The notes: a model not told the origin generated them from the letters alone. A DNA stretch of 64,000 nucleotides from Paenibacillus tarimensis (GCF_021532315.1 NZ_JAKGAO010000013.1:217505-281504), one strand, 5' to 3'; shown: positions 26,479 to 35,409, counted from the first letter of the stretch. A program made the numbers and translations.

Positions 26479-27128
26479 TGGTTTCTCAACTTCCTTTCCA
26501 AGGCGCCGAGCAGCTTCGACAGCGTAAATGTTAGAACGAAGTAGACACCTGCTGCAACGAGCAGCGGCTCAAGCGGCAGGAACAGATTGCCCTGCAGCGT
26601 TCTCGCCGTGTTCATAATCTCCGCTATGCCTATTACCGAAACCAGCGAGGAGTCCTTTATGATGATAATGAACTCGTTACCAATTGCAGGCAGCATGTTG
26701 CGGAATGCCTGCGGCAGCACAATATACCGCATGGCCATGCCCTTGGATAACCCCAGTGAACGCGCCGCCTCAGTCTGTCCCTTGTCAATTGCCATAATCC
26801 CGGCACGGAACACCTCGGCCATATACGCGGCACTGTTGATTGTGAGGGCGATTATCCCCGATTGGAAGGGCGCAAAGTCCACCCCAAACTGGGTTAATCC
26901 GTAGTGAATAATAAAGATTTGCACCAGCATCGGCGTTCCTCTGACCAGCTCGATGTAAGCTGTCGAGAGGAACCTGACCACCCATACGCCGGAGAGGCGC
27001 ATGAGTGCGAATCCAATACCGAGAAGGGTTCCCAGGAGCACCCCGAAGAACGACAGCTTCAGGGTAATCCAGGCGGCACTGGCATAGCTCTGCCAGTGGT
27101 CCGCCAGAAACGAAAAATCCAGATTCAT
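26475..27128 (-). CDS. Polar amino acid ABC transporter, permease
   Basis: A 217-residue permease of the HisMQ/ArtQ type with about five membrane helices. The first ([20 protein letters not shown]) belongs to the characteristic N-terminal module, and the ATPase-coupling EAA loop reads [21 protein letters not shown] single permease gene implies a homodimeric channel. The start of the ATPase overlaps its stop, showing translational coupling. It lies 56 bases after the binding-protein gene. Confidence 0.94.
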   Translation of the reverse strand: MNLDFSFLADHWQSYASAAWITLKLSFFGVLLGTLLGIGFALMRLSGVWVVRFLSTAYIELVRGTPMLVQIFIIHYGLTQFGVDFAPFQSGIIALTINSAAYMAEVFRAGIMAIDKGQTEAARSLGLSKGMAMRYIVLPQAFRNMLPAIGNEFIIIIKDSSLVSVIGIAEIMNTARTLQGNLFLPLEPLLVAAGVYFVLTFTLSKLLGALERKLRNQ

Positions 27129-27184
27129 CGCTAACTACTCCGTCCGTTTGTATTCGCCTTGGCTGATCTATCTCTTACTTAAGA

Positions 27185-28018
27185 CTATTCGCCAACCAGT
27201 TCGTTTGCTTCTACCACGAAGCGGTCAATATCGCCTGCTGCCATCAGCCTGTCAAGCGTGCTGTTAACCTTCTCCAGCAGCTCCGCATTCCCCTTCTTCA
27301 CAGCAATTGCCGAACCAGCTTCTTCTTCCGACTGTTCAATCTTAGCATCTGAAATAGCTATGTCATCCTGCTTCAGCACATACTGGTCTGCCACCGGCTT
27401 CTCCAGAATCAGCGCATCAACACGGCCTGTCTGCAGCTCCATGATCAGCTCAGGAATTTTGCCAAGAGATGTCAGCTGTGCACCTTCGATCTCCTGGGCG
27501 ATGCCTTCCTGGATAGAACCCTTCTGGACACCAACCTTCTTGCCTGACAGCGATTCAAGCGTCGGGAACTCGCCCAGGCGGTCCTTCTTCACCAGGATGC
27601 TCTGCTCGGCAAAATAGTATATTTTCGAGAAGTCTACATTCTTCTTGCGATCTTCCGTTGGCGTCATCCCCGAGATAACGAGGTCTACCTTGCCAGCATT
27701 CAGCGCCATCAGAAGGCCGTCAAAATCCATGTCCTGAATGACCAGCTCAGCGTTCATGTCCTTGGCAATTTCCTTGGCAATTTCAATATCGAAACCAACG
27801 ATGGTATCTTTACCGTCAATCGTCTTATGAAACTCGTATGGAGCGTAATCAGCACTTGTGCCAAGAACCAGCTTCGTCTGCTGCTCTGTCGGCTCCGTGC
27901 TTCCTCCTGCCTGGCTGTTGTTAGCCGGCGCAGGCTCGTTAGTACCTTTACTTCCTTGTCCGCAGGCCGTCAGCGCCAGCGTTGTCACCATCGTAACCAG
28001 CAGTAAAAATTTCTTCAT
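27185..28018 (-). CDS. Polar amino acid ABC transporter, substrate-binding lipoprotein
   Basis: A 277-residue extracellular solute-binding protein family 3 lipoprotein. The signal peptide ends in the lipobox LTAC (Cys 19), followed by a Ser/Asn/Glu-rich linker and the bilobed domain with ADYAPYEFHKTIDG, VGFDIEIAKEIAKDM, DLVISGMTPTEDRKKNVDFS and GVQKGSIQEG. The conserved Asp and Arg that clamp the amino acid backbone lie in these blocks. The ATG follows TTGGGAGAG. First gene of the operon, with two operator-like sequences 80-125 bases upstream. Arginine as ligand is inferred from the adjacent roc genes. Confidence 0.94.
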   Translation of the reverse strand: MKKFLLLVTMVTTLALTACGQGSKGTNEPAPANNSQAGGSTEPTEQQTKLVLGTSADYAPYEFHKTIDGKDTIVGFDIEIAKEIAKDMNAELVIQDMDFDGLLMALNAGKVDLVISGMTPTEDRKKNVDFSKIYYFAEQSILVKKDRLGEFPTLESLSGKKVGVQKGSIQEGIAQEIEGAQLTSLGKIPELIMELQTGRVDALILEKPVADQYVLKQDDIAISDAKIEQSEEEAGSAIAVKKGNAELLEKVNSTLDRLMAAGDIDRFVVEANELVGE

Positions 28019-28100
28019 CTGTCATCTCTCCCAAGACTTTAATGTTAATTTCTTTGATGCAGGAGGTTTCCGGCACCCTGATTTCGAACCATTCCCAAAA

Positions 28101-28117
28101 TTTGTATACAATATACA
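28101..28117. promoter_or_regulatory. Shared operator-like motif before ABC transporter
   Basis: Identical to the 17-base motif at 25652-25668 (TTTGTATACAATATACA, palindromic core TTGTATACAA). It sits 83 bases upstream of the binding-protein start and touches a second inverted repeat. Confidence 0.55.
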
Positions 28118-28143
28118 TGACATCACATATTTTATGTATGTCA
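28118..28143. promoter_or_regulatory. Second inverted repeat upstream of ABC transporter
   Basis: TGACATCACATA and TATGTATGTCA, separated by a short A/T spacer, form an imperfect inverted repeat directly beside the shared motif. It may be the site of a second regulator or an extension of the first. Seen by eye only. Confidence 0.4.
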
Positions 28144-28798
28144 CGTATTATAACATCATTTGTCGGGAACAGCAAGAATGCTGGCGGCATCAGCCAAAAA
28201 TCTGTTCAGGCATGGTAGTCTTTTGGCATGAAAATAGGTGTTTTTATCACCAAACCTGACATATATATGACACAAACTTCCTTACTCAAAGATGCTATAT
28301 CATTATAACACTGCACTGTATAATATGCATATATATTAGCAGCATTTTTATGACACTGTTTTTTACCAATCGTCAGAATTCCTGCATTTTTCTAGACAAG
28401 CCGCATGATCTATAGTGGAATCCCTCATCACTTCGCGCATTCGCCATTGTATAAATATGCGATTTGTTTGAACCGAACCAGCCCCTTCAGGAAACCCTTG
28501 GAATCTTTTAAGGCTTTCTTAATGTTCCCATGCGATAATACATAAGACGGTGACATCCGGATCAGACTTTCCCGAATAACTGCCGTTACAAAGATTCCGG
28601 AACGGGGTATCTAAATAAACGTAGTAGTGAATATCGCGGTGCAGCACTTTGTCTGACAGCACCTGCCAAACAACCGTATGAACGCAGGCATAACCAATCC
28701 CAGTTCCTGCTCCACGAGAAGCACAGACAGAAGTACATACGCGAGCTTCCGATACTGCAGGTTTTTTAAATTGATTTAGGAAAAGAGGAGTTCAACAT
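28144..28798. other. 655-bp intergenic region without a supported gene
   Basis: The half next to the transporter (28144-28420) is A/T-rich and probably regulatory. In 28500-28790 the minus strand has an open frame of about 80 codons without a usable start codon or ribosome binding site (it includes VVWQVLSDKVLHRDIHYYVY and ends in AWEH). It could be a gene remnant but resembles nothing I recognise. The last bases hold the ribosome binding site of the gene at 28799. Confidence 0.4.
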
Positions 28799-29188
28799 AT
28801 GAATCCCAAACGCATTATTGTCGTCGGTACGTTAGCATTTGCCATCACCATTAGCTCCATGATCGGCACGGACAACGCAAACGCCCAATCGGCCGTTGCC
28901 CCGCAGAGTATGAGTCAGGATACCGACGACATCTTCCTCCGGGCACTTGGTGCAGAGGATGAGGAGGAAGTATACCAGGCGCTGTACAGCGGCATGTCGC
29001 TCGCTGAACTGGCGGAGACTAATAATTCTGACATTAAGGAGCTGATCCGCCTGCAAATCGCTGAGCTCACAGCTCAACTGGATGAGCGCCTTGCTTCCGG
29101 AAGCCTCACATTAGAGGAATACCAAGCTCAGAAAGCTGAGCTGCCCGAGATCATTATCAGCAGCATCTTCGGTCTGAATGGACGTTAA
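28799..29188 (+). CDS. Small secreted protein of unknown function
   Basis: A 129-residue predicted exported protein. A signal peptide (RIIVVGTLAFAITISSMIG) ends in ANA at about residue 29. The mature part is acidic and mostly helical: DDIFLRALGAEDEEEVYQAL resembles a repeat-type helical pair, and SLTLEEYQAQKAELPEIIIS forms a second helix. The GMSLAELAETN stretch recalls segments of secreted helical proteins found in Bacillales, but no named family is claimed. The ATG at 28799 follows AAGAGGAG at 9 bases, and a GC-rich hairpin follows the stop, so the gene is very likely real. Confidence 0.75.
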   Translation: MNPKRIIVVGTLAFAITISSMIGTDNANAQSAVAPQSMSQDTDDIFLRALGAEDEEEVYQALYSGMSLAELAETNNSDIKELIRLQIAELTAQLDERLASGSLTLEEYQAQKAELPEIIISSIFGLNGR

Positions 29189-29222
29189 TACACGCACTGC
29201 CGGCAGCGGATGCCGGACGCAC

Positions 29223-29262
29223 AGCAGCCACCCCGGGGTCCTGATCCGGGGTGGCTGCTTAC
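29223..29262 (+). terminator. Hairpin terminator after 28799-29188
   Basis: AGCAGCCACCCCGG (29223-29236) pairs with CCGGGGTGGCTGCT (29246-29259). The following TTACATT is only weakly T-rich. Confidence 0.65.
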
Positions 29263-29321
29263 ATTAGGGATATTCAACCTCCAGCTTCCTAAGGGCAAAC
29301 CGCAGTGCGTGCGCCGCTATA

Positions 29322-30638
29322 CTAAGTAAGGGCTCTCCCAGACAAAGGCAGGGATACCTTCATCAGCGTGCCTGTATGTAATCTGCTGTTAACCTCAATC
29401 CGGCCGCCGAAATGATCGACCAGCTTCTTGACCATGAACAGGCCGATCCCTTGTCCGCTGCGCTCAACATTCATCTTTTCGTATTTGCGAAACAGCTTCC
29501 TGATCTGCTCATCACTCATCCCGATCCCCTCGTCGCGGATCGCTACTACCAATTCGCCATCTTCTGCAAACGCCTCGATTCGGATGCGTCCGCCCTCATG
29601 GCTGTATTTAATTGCATTGCTCAGCAGGTTGGAGACAATCAGCTTAAGCCCGATCACGTTGCCGTAAATCTGCTCTCCCATCAGCTGAAGACAGCTGTCG
29701 AAGCCTATCGCCTGCGTCCGCGCTTTTGTCTCCATTATCGCATTTACTTCCTCCAGCACCGGAAGGACCTTGATCCATGTTTTTTCCCACAGCGATTCCG
29801 TAGACAGCATCTGCTCCGTATTGATGATATGAGCCATTTCGTTATCTATAACGTCTGCATAATCTGTAATCGACTGCAGCTTATGCCGGCTGGCCCCGTC
29901 CTTCTCCTGCTCCATCAGCATCCTCGCATAGGCCTTGATTACAGTTAGCGGATTGCGCACCTCATGGGAAACTACATGCACGAAGTCCAGCTTCTGCTTG
30001 TACAGATTCACCTCGGACTGCATCTGTGCCTGCACGGCCAGTGATGGAAACAGCACACTGCGGTCCTTCTTCTCGTACAGCATGGAAGGCATAAGCGATG
30101 TATCTGTCATGAAGTACTCATGTGACTTCAGCAGCTCGTTCTGCACAGCAGCGGGTACCTTGCGGGCATCGTAAACACACACGCCGAATAGTCCGGTACC
30201 GCCGAACAGCTCGTCGCAATAGCGCTCATATTCCTGCAGTACAGGAAAGAAGGCTTCGCTCTCCTCCCTCCAACAAACATGCCCCCACGACCGGACCGAC
30301 GTTCCGCCGGACTTCATAGCCTGCGCCAGCTTGCCAAGCTCATCCTTGTAGAATCCTTCTTCCAGGCTGTCAGCCCCGTAGAACCATCCATGATCAATGA
30401 AGTGAACCTCGCTAATCGCCTGCTCCAAGCCGTCACCAGCAAGCACGCGGCAGATTTGCTCGTAATTCTGTTGGCTGTCAAAAAGTAAAATCTGCTGATT
30501 CTGCTCCAACCCGGAGCGGACAAACGCAAGCGCGTTATCCATATAACCCTCATCCGAACTATAGAAGTATAAGATATGCGCCCCTTCCGACACATCCATA
30601 TGATCCGTTAGCGATATTGACCTTGCTCTGCTCGTCAT
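29322..30638 (-). CDS. Orphan sensor histidine kinase with MEDS sensory domain
   Basis: A 438-residue soluble histidine kinase. Residues about 20-175 form a MEDS (DcmR-type) sensory domain (GAHILYFYSSDEGYMDNALA, then ILLFDSQQNYEQI and FIDHGWFYG). Next come HisKA with the phospho-acceptor in VVSHEVRNPLTV (about 225) and a HATPase domain with N-box NLLSNAIKYSHEG, G1 DEGIGMSD and G2 GQGIGLFM. There are no membrane helices and no adjacent response regulator. The ATG at 30638 has GAGG five bases upstream; a GTG at 30653 is an alternative start. MEDS domains occur in regulators of one-carbon or hydrocarbon metabolism and in Bacillus kinases; the signal here is unknown. Confidence 0.9.
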   Translation of the reverse strand: MTSRARSISLTDHMDVSEGAHILYFYSSDEGYMDNALAFVRSGLEQNQQILLFDSQQNYEQICRVLAGDGLEQAISEVHFIDHGWFYGADSLEEGFYKDELGKLAQAMKSGGTSVRSWGHVCWREESEAFFPVLQEYERYCDELFGGTGLFGVCVYDARKVPAAVQNELLKSHEYFMTDTSLMPSMLYEKKDRSVLFPSLAVQAQMQSEVNLYKQKLDFVHVVSHEVRNPLTVIKAYARMLMEQEKDGASRHKLQSITDYADVIDNEMAHIINTEQMLSTESLWEKTWIKVLPVLEEVNAIMETKARTQAIGFDSCLQLMGEQIYGNVIGLKLIVSNLLSNAIKYSHEGGRIRIEAFAEDGELVVAIRDEGIGMSDEQIRKLFRKYEKMNVERSGQGIGLFMVKKLVDHFGGRIEVNSRLHTGTLMKVSLPLSGRALT

Positions 30639-30792
30639 AGAAACCTCGATCACTTATATTTAATCCTTCTCACCAATTCCACATATTCCACCTGAATCCT
30701 CTTTGTTTTGCAGCTTCCTATCAACTTTTATGGCACAATTTGTCCATTTAGGCGACTGTCTTCCTAGTAACCAAAGAAAGACCCGCCCTTCA

Positions 30793-32265
30793 TTAAGGCG
30801 AGCCTTGACCCGGAATCCGCTCCAGAAACCTGTTCACTGTTGATATGGCATGAAGCCTGTCATAATCAGCTGAGAGACGCTTGCCCGCCCGAGCCGGATC
30901 CCCGAAGAAAAACCGTTCATATAAGACCTGCCGCGTGCCAAAGCTGCTCATCGACATATCCCATGCCAACCGGAACAGCTTCACCCGCTCCATACCCCCA
31001 TGAAGGTCCGTACCGAGATAAGCATCCAGTTGGCCGCGGGAAGGCCCCGCCAAATCCTTTTCAGTTGGCATCATGACAAGCCCGCTCGCACCAATTAGCT
31101 GGATAATCTCCGCGAATCGAGGATAGACTCTCGGAAAATAAGTCATAGCCGTATGGATGGCCGTCTGATCCGGCATCATCGTGCCCCATTCATCCAGCTC
31201 CGCCCGCTCCTCGGCTGCCGTAAGCAGCGCGTTCATGACCTCCGCTGCCACAATCACCTCGGACAGCTTATCCTGAATGTGCAGATATTCTCCTATATTA
31301 AGCGTATCAACCAGGAGCTGAATGGTGCCGAGAATAAATTCGGTTTTTATGAGCTGCCTAGTGACAACCTGATGGCCGAGGTGCGTGTAAAAGTTACTCT
31401 CATAGAAGAAGGAGTTCGCGAGACTGGTATCACCAGCCAGGAAAACCCTCTCCCAGGGAACCAGCACCTCTTCCATGACGGCGATGGCATCAGGCTCCTC
31501 AAACTGTGTCGTAAGCGGATAATCAGCGGCAGTCATCCTGTCCTTGACATATGATTCCCGGCAGTGGAATGACAGGCCCTTCGTGTCAGCCGGTATAGCG
31601 AAAGCGAAAGCATAGGGATTGCGGTCCGGAGATGTATGCTTCGGGCATGGCCCCGGGAAGACCAGAATTTCATCCGTTATCCCTCCCTGCGTGGCGACAA
31701 TCATACCTCCGCTCACGACAATACCTTCCTCCGTCCAGCGTACAATCCGGGCCAGATCCCCAAACTCCGCCGATTCCGCAGAGGAGCTCGCCCTATTTGT
31801 CTGGGGTCTTATAAAGGTATGGGTAAGCGTGATATCGCGGTCCATGCAGTATGTGTAATAACGCCTGATGTTCTCCGCATACAGCGGCTTGGATTCTCCC
31901 AACCGGTCTGCAGCTGCGTTCATGACCATCACAACAGTATTCATATAGTCAGGGGACCTGCCCATAAACCCGTGATGAATGGAGGCCCACTCCTGAAACA
32001 TCGTCCGGCGCTTCACCAGGTCACCCTTCGTCCGCGGCGTGAGGAACGACATTCCTACCGGCTCACCAGCTGGAGAGCGGAAGGTCATGCGCTCCTTGTT
32101 ATCCGGGTGGCACTGATAATCGTACAGTGCAGCTTGAGTCCGCACCACACCCTTGAAAGCGGGGTGCTCCGCTACCGGCCCTTTTACGGGAGCACCGTTA
32201 ATTTGTACATTCGCCTGCTGGGCGTTAATCCGCCTCACATATTCCTCTCCGTTCTTGATCGGCAT
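30793..32265 (-). CDS. 4-hydroxyphenylacetate 3-monooxygenase family flavoprotein (HpaB type)
   Basis: A 490-residue FADH2-dependent aromatic monooxygenase of the HpaB/PvcC family, with the acyl-CoA-dehydrogenase-like fold. The N-terminal GEEYVRRINAQQANVQINGA, the substrate/flavin region THTFIRPQTNRASS, LVPWERVFLAGD and the C-terminal GRQLDAYLG-like stretch (SRGQLDAYLGTDLHGGMERV) are typical. The ATG at 32265 follows GGGGGTGATC. No HpaC flavin reductase and no homoprotocatechuate genes are adjacent, so it must use a reductase from elsewhere, and the substrate cannot be named from context. Weak hairpin CGCCTT/AAGGGCG at the stop codon. Confidence 0.92.
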   Translation of the reverse strand: MPIKNGEEYVRRINAQQANVQINGAPVKGPVAEHPAFKGVVRTQAALYDYQCHPDNKERMTFRSPAGEPVGMSFLTPRTKGDLVKRRTMFQEWASIHHGFMGRSPDYMNTVVMVMNAAADRLGESKPLYAENIRRYYTYCMDRDITLTHTFIRPQTNRASSSAESAEFGDLARIVRWTEEGIVVSGGMIVATQGGITDEILVFPGPCPKHTSPDRNPYAFAFAIPADTKGLSFHCRESYVKDRMTAADYPLTTQFEEPDAIAVMEEVLVPWERVFLAGDTSLANSFFYESNFYTHLGHQVVTRQLIKTEFILGTIQLLVDTLNIGEYLHIQDKLSEVIVAAEVMNALLTAAEERAELDEWGTMMPDQTAIHTAMTYFPRVYPRFAEIIQLIGASGLVMMPTEKDLAGPSRGQLDAYLGTDLHGGMERVKLFRLAWDMSMSSFGTRQVLYERFFFGDPARAGKRLSADYDRLHAISTVNRFLERIPGQGSP

Positions 32266-32467
32266 GCGATCACCCCCTATATATTTTATGAAGGCTGCGT
32301 CAAACGGTGCTTAATCGGCAAGAAACCGGGATAGATGAAAACATTTCTTATGACACCTGTCATACCGTTCATCATGACGGCAGTGCCTACCGCCGGATAG
32401 CGACCGGTTGTATGCTGTATTTACTACACAGGCCTTTGCCAAGGCCAGCGTTATGGAGGCTGAAATC

Positions 32468-33655
32468 ATGATGAAAGAAGCATCAAACGAGCGCATCCGT
32501 CTACTCGATATCCTCAGAGGATTTGCGATAATGGGTACACTCGGGACCAACATCTGGCTGTTTGCCCACCTGGGGAATGTGGACTATCTCTTCACCTACG
32601 CGCACAATCACTGGTGGGCGTCCGCCGATGTGTTCATCCGTTATTTGGTATTGTTCCTGGTCAACGGCAAGCTCCTCGGCCTGCTGACCATCCTGTTCGG
32701 AGCCGGCCTTGAGCTGCAGTACAGCCGGTCGCTGGCCAGGAAGAAGAGATGGCCCGGCCCCTATCTGCTGACTGCCCTGTTCCTCCTGCTGGAGGGGCTG
32801 TTGCATTACACCCTGGTTCTTGAATATGACATTCTAATGAGCTATGCGTTGACTGCGGTTATAGTGGCCTGGGTGGTAAAACGGGGCGATCGCGCGGTGA
32901 AGCGAACGATGTGGATCACTGGTATTTTTCATGGTATGCTCATCCTGCTGCTGTTTGCTTCCAGTCTCGGACTCTATCTGTCCGGGGAGAGCATGCCCAT
33001 GAATCACGCCCTGGGTACCGAAGCTCTGTACGGCAGCGGTACATGGCTGGAACAGATGGCGTTCAGGCTTGCCAACTTCGGATTTTTCCGCACGGAGGCA
33101 GTCTTCGTACTGCCGCTTAACATCTTCCTGTTCCTCACGGGAGTCCGCTTGATGCGGGCTGGCGCCTTTCACCCTGATGAGAGGGGCAGGGAAATCCGCC
33201 GCCGGATGCTGAAGCTGGGGCTTGGCGCGGGCATTCCGCTGAACCTGCTGCTGTTTGTGCCGGGAGGGGTGTTTGATTTTCCGCTGCGCTACCTGTTCGC
33301 TCCCGTTATGGCAGTGGGGTATATCGCGCTGCTTGCGCTCTTGACAGAACGGTTCAGCCGCTGGCCTATCTGGCCAATGCTGGAGCGCACCGGAAAGATG
33401 GCGCTCAGCTGCTACGTGCTGCAGAATGCGCTCGCCTCCGTCATATTCTATGGTTGGGGACTGGGTCTAGGCGGCGAGACCAGCTCCTTAATGACGGCTG
33501 TGATCTGGCTGCTCATCTGCTTGACGCTGGTACTCTTCTCCGGAATCTGGCTCCGTCTGTTCAAGCAGGGACCACTGGAGGCCGCTCGCAAAACTATGAC
33601 ACGGCGGTTGTCCGCCAGAGAGAGGAAACATGCTTCGCAAACTATATCCGGCTGA
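32468..33655 (+). CDS. DUF418 family membrane protein
   Basis: A 395-residue polytopic protein with about ten hydrophobic helices. The N-terminal RIRLLDILRGFAIMGTLGTN is the hallmark of DUF418/YeiB-like proteins, and the C-terminal part (MLERTGKMALSCYVLQNALA) contains the DUF418 domain. The family is distantly akin to acyltransferase-3 membrane proteins; function unknown, possibly transport or modification of surface molecules. The ATG at 32468 is chosen because GGAGG lies 8 bases before it; a longer frame from 32408 has no ribosome binding site. It overlaps the following kinase gene by 26 bases, suggesting coupled expression with that two-component system. Confidence 0.88.
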   Translation: MMKEASNERIRLLDILRGFAIMGTLGTNIWLFAHLGNVDYLFTYAHNHWWASADVFIRYLVLFLVNGKLLGLLTILFGAGLELQYSRSLARKKRWPGPYLLTALFLLLEGLLHYTLVLEYDILMSYALTAVIVAWVVKRGDRAVKRTMWITGIFHGMLILLLFASSLGLYLSGESMPMNHALGTEALYGSGTWLEQMAFRLANFGFFRTEAVFVLPLNIFLFLTGVRLMRAGAFHPDERGREIRRRMLKLGLGAGIPLNLLLFVPGGVFDFPLRYLFAPVMAVGYIALLALLTERFSRWPIWPMLERTGKMALSCYVLQNALASVIFYGWGLGLGGETSSLMTAVIWLLICLTLVLFSGIWLRLFKQGPLEAARKTMTRRLSARERKHASQTISG

Positions 33656-34760
33656 TCAGATTGAAAGCTATTTGGCCATTGATATTATTGGCTTCGTATT
33701 CCTTGGATATATCACCATATGGCAGTACCAGCCACTCGGTATTGGCATTTCTATAGCACTGTATCTCATTACTGCGATATGCTTCTACACTGGGTTATGG
33801 CAGCGCGGCTGGCTGCTTGTCATCGCCTCGTGGACCGGGCTTGCCGTCATTGCTGTCTATGCGGTCTTCTATCAGGAGTGGCTGCTGCTGTATGGCTTCA
33901 TGTATGCCGATCTGCTCAGCCGAGCCCGCACACTCAAGCTGATGTACGCGGGGATGGCAGGCATAGCAGGCATGTTCTTCACCTCCTACGCCGTGCTGTA
34001 CGGGGAGCTTCAGTCCTTCTTCTGGACCCCAATGCTGCCCTTCCTTATTCTTCAGCTGCTCATGCCCTATGTCATCCGCACGATCGACAAGGCACGCAGA
34101 CTCTCAACCAAGCTGAATGCCGCTAACCGCAAGCTGGAGCGGTATATCCAGGAAGAGGAGCGAAACCGGATCGCGCGCGATCTGCATGACACACTCGGCC
34201 AGACACTAACCATGATCAAGATGAAGAGCGAGCTTGCCGCACGGCTTGTGGACCGGGACTCCGCCCGGGCCCGCAGCGAGATCGACGAGATCAAGCACAG
34301 CGCCCGCCATGCGCTGCAGCAGGTGCGTGAGCTGGTGGCCTCCATGCGGCATATTCCGCTGAATGACGAGCTTGATCACGTGCAGAAGGTGCTTGATTCT
34401 GCAGGCATTACGGCAGACATAACCTTACAGGACGAACTTCACTCCTCACTTCCCGATACGGTCCAGACGATGCTTGCTCTTGCGCTGCGAGAGGCTGTCA
34501 CGAATGTCGTCCGGCACAGCGGCGCTTCCCGCTGCTGGATTACGAATTATGCCGATGAGGCCGTCTATCGTATGACGATCCGCGATAACGGCAAAGGATT
34601 AACCTCCGGTATGGGCAGGGAGGGCTTTGGTCTTCCTTCGATCCAAGAGAGAATGCGGCAGATTCAGGGGCAAGCCCGCATAGCACAGGCCCCGGAGGGA
34701 GGTACAGAAGTAGCGCTCACCGTCCCTGTAACGCCAGCTCGGCCGCTGAAGCACGTTTAA
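33630..34760 (+). CDS. Membrane sensor histidine kinase, DesK/NarL type
   Basis: A 376-residue sensor kinase with four to five membrane helices in the first 150 residues (for example YLAIDIIGFVFLGYITIW), a linker coiled coil, a HisKA_3 dimerisation domain with the phospho-acceptor in RIARDLHDTLGQTLTMIKMK (about residue 186), and a HATPase_c domain (LREAVTNVVRHSGAS, RDNGKGLTSGMGREGFGLPS). The layout is that of DesK, the membrane-fluidity sensor, but no desaturase gene is present, so the signal is not claimed. The ATG lies inside the end of the DUF418 gene, and the partner response regulator follows at 34804. Confidence 0.93.
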   Translation: MLRKLYPADQIESYLAIDIIGFVFLGYITIWQYQPLGIGISIALYLITAICFYTGLWQRGWLLVIASWTGLAVIAVYAVFYQEWLLLYGFMYADLLSRARTLKLMYAGMAGIAGMFFTSYAVLYGELQSFFWTPMLPFLILQLLMPYVIRTIDKARRLSTKLNAANRKLERYIQEEERNRIARDLHDTLGQTLTMIKMKSELAARLVDRDSARARSEIDEIKHSARHALQQVRELVASMRHIPLNDELDHVQKVLDSAGITADITLQDELHSSLPDTVQTMLALALREAVTNVVRHSGASRCWITNYADEAVYRMTIRDNGKGLTSGMGREGFGLPSIQERMRQIQGQARIAQAPEGGTEVALTVPVTPARPLKHV

Positions 34761-34803
34761 TAGCCGACGGCTCAAAAAGAAGTTTATTAGGAGGGCTGCC
34801 AAC

Positions 34804-35409
34804 TTGATTCGTATTGTCATCGCCGAAGACCAGCATATGCTGCGAGGAGCCTTTGCCTCCCTGCTGCAGCTGGAGGACGATATTGATATAATTGCTCAGG
34901 TGTCAGATGGCGGGGAGGCCTTGCGCATGATTGAAGCCTGCAATCCCGACCTCTGTCTGCTTGATATCGAAATGCCCGGCCTCACAGGTCTGGAGGTCGC
35001 AGCCGCCGTCAGACGCAGCGGACTTCCCTGCAAGATCACGATTGTCACAACCTTCGCGAGACCCGGATATCTGCAGCAGGCTATGGACGCTTCCGTCGAC
35101 GCCTATCTGCTGAAGGATGAGCCGATTGAATTTCTCATTGAGGCTATCCGCAAGGTGATGCAGGGCGGCCGTGTCGTAAGCCCTTATCTGGCCGCCTCAC
35201 TGTTCACCCGTGAAGCAAACCCTCTGACTGAGCGCGAACAGGATGTGCTGCGCATGGCCGCCGGCGGAGCCACTACACGACAAATTGCCGGCAGCCTGCA
35301 TCTGACGACCGGAACCGTCCGTAATTATTTGTCTTCTGCCATACAGAAGCTTGAGGTGGAGACCCGGCATCATGCTGTTCAGAAGGCTAAGGAACGGGGC
35401 TGGATTTAA
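34804..35409 (+). CDS. Response regulator, NarL/FixJ family (DesR-like)
   Basis: A 201-residue response regulator. The receiver domain (1-120) has the acidic pair in VIAEDQHMLRG, the phospho-acceptor Asp in CLLDIEMPGLTG (about residue 54), the Thr in IVTTFARPGYLQ and the Lys in YLLKDEPIE; the LuxR-type DNA-binding domain (about 137-195) reads LTEREQDVLRMAAGGATTRQ and onwards. The start is a TTG at 34804, supported by AGGAGGG 8 bases upstream. It pairs with the DesK-like kinase just upstream and closes the DUF418-HK-RR operon before the terminator at 35541-35585. Confidence 0.93.
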   Translation: MIRIVIAEDQHMLRGAFASLLQLEDDIDIIAQVSDGGEALRMIEACNPDLCLLDIEMPGLTGLEVAAAVRRSGLPCKITIVTTFARPGYLQQAMDASVDAYLLKDEPIEFLIEAIRKVMQGGRVVSPYLAASLFTREANPLTEREQDVLRMAAGGATTRQIAGSLHLTTGTVRNYLSSAIQKLEVETRHHAVQKAKERGWI

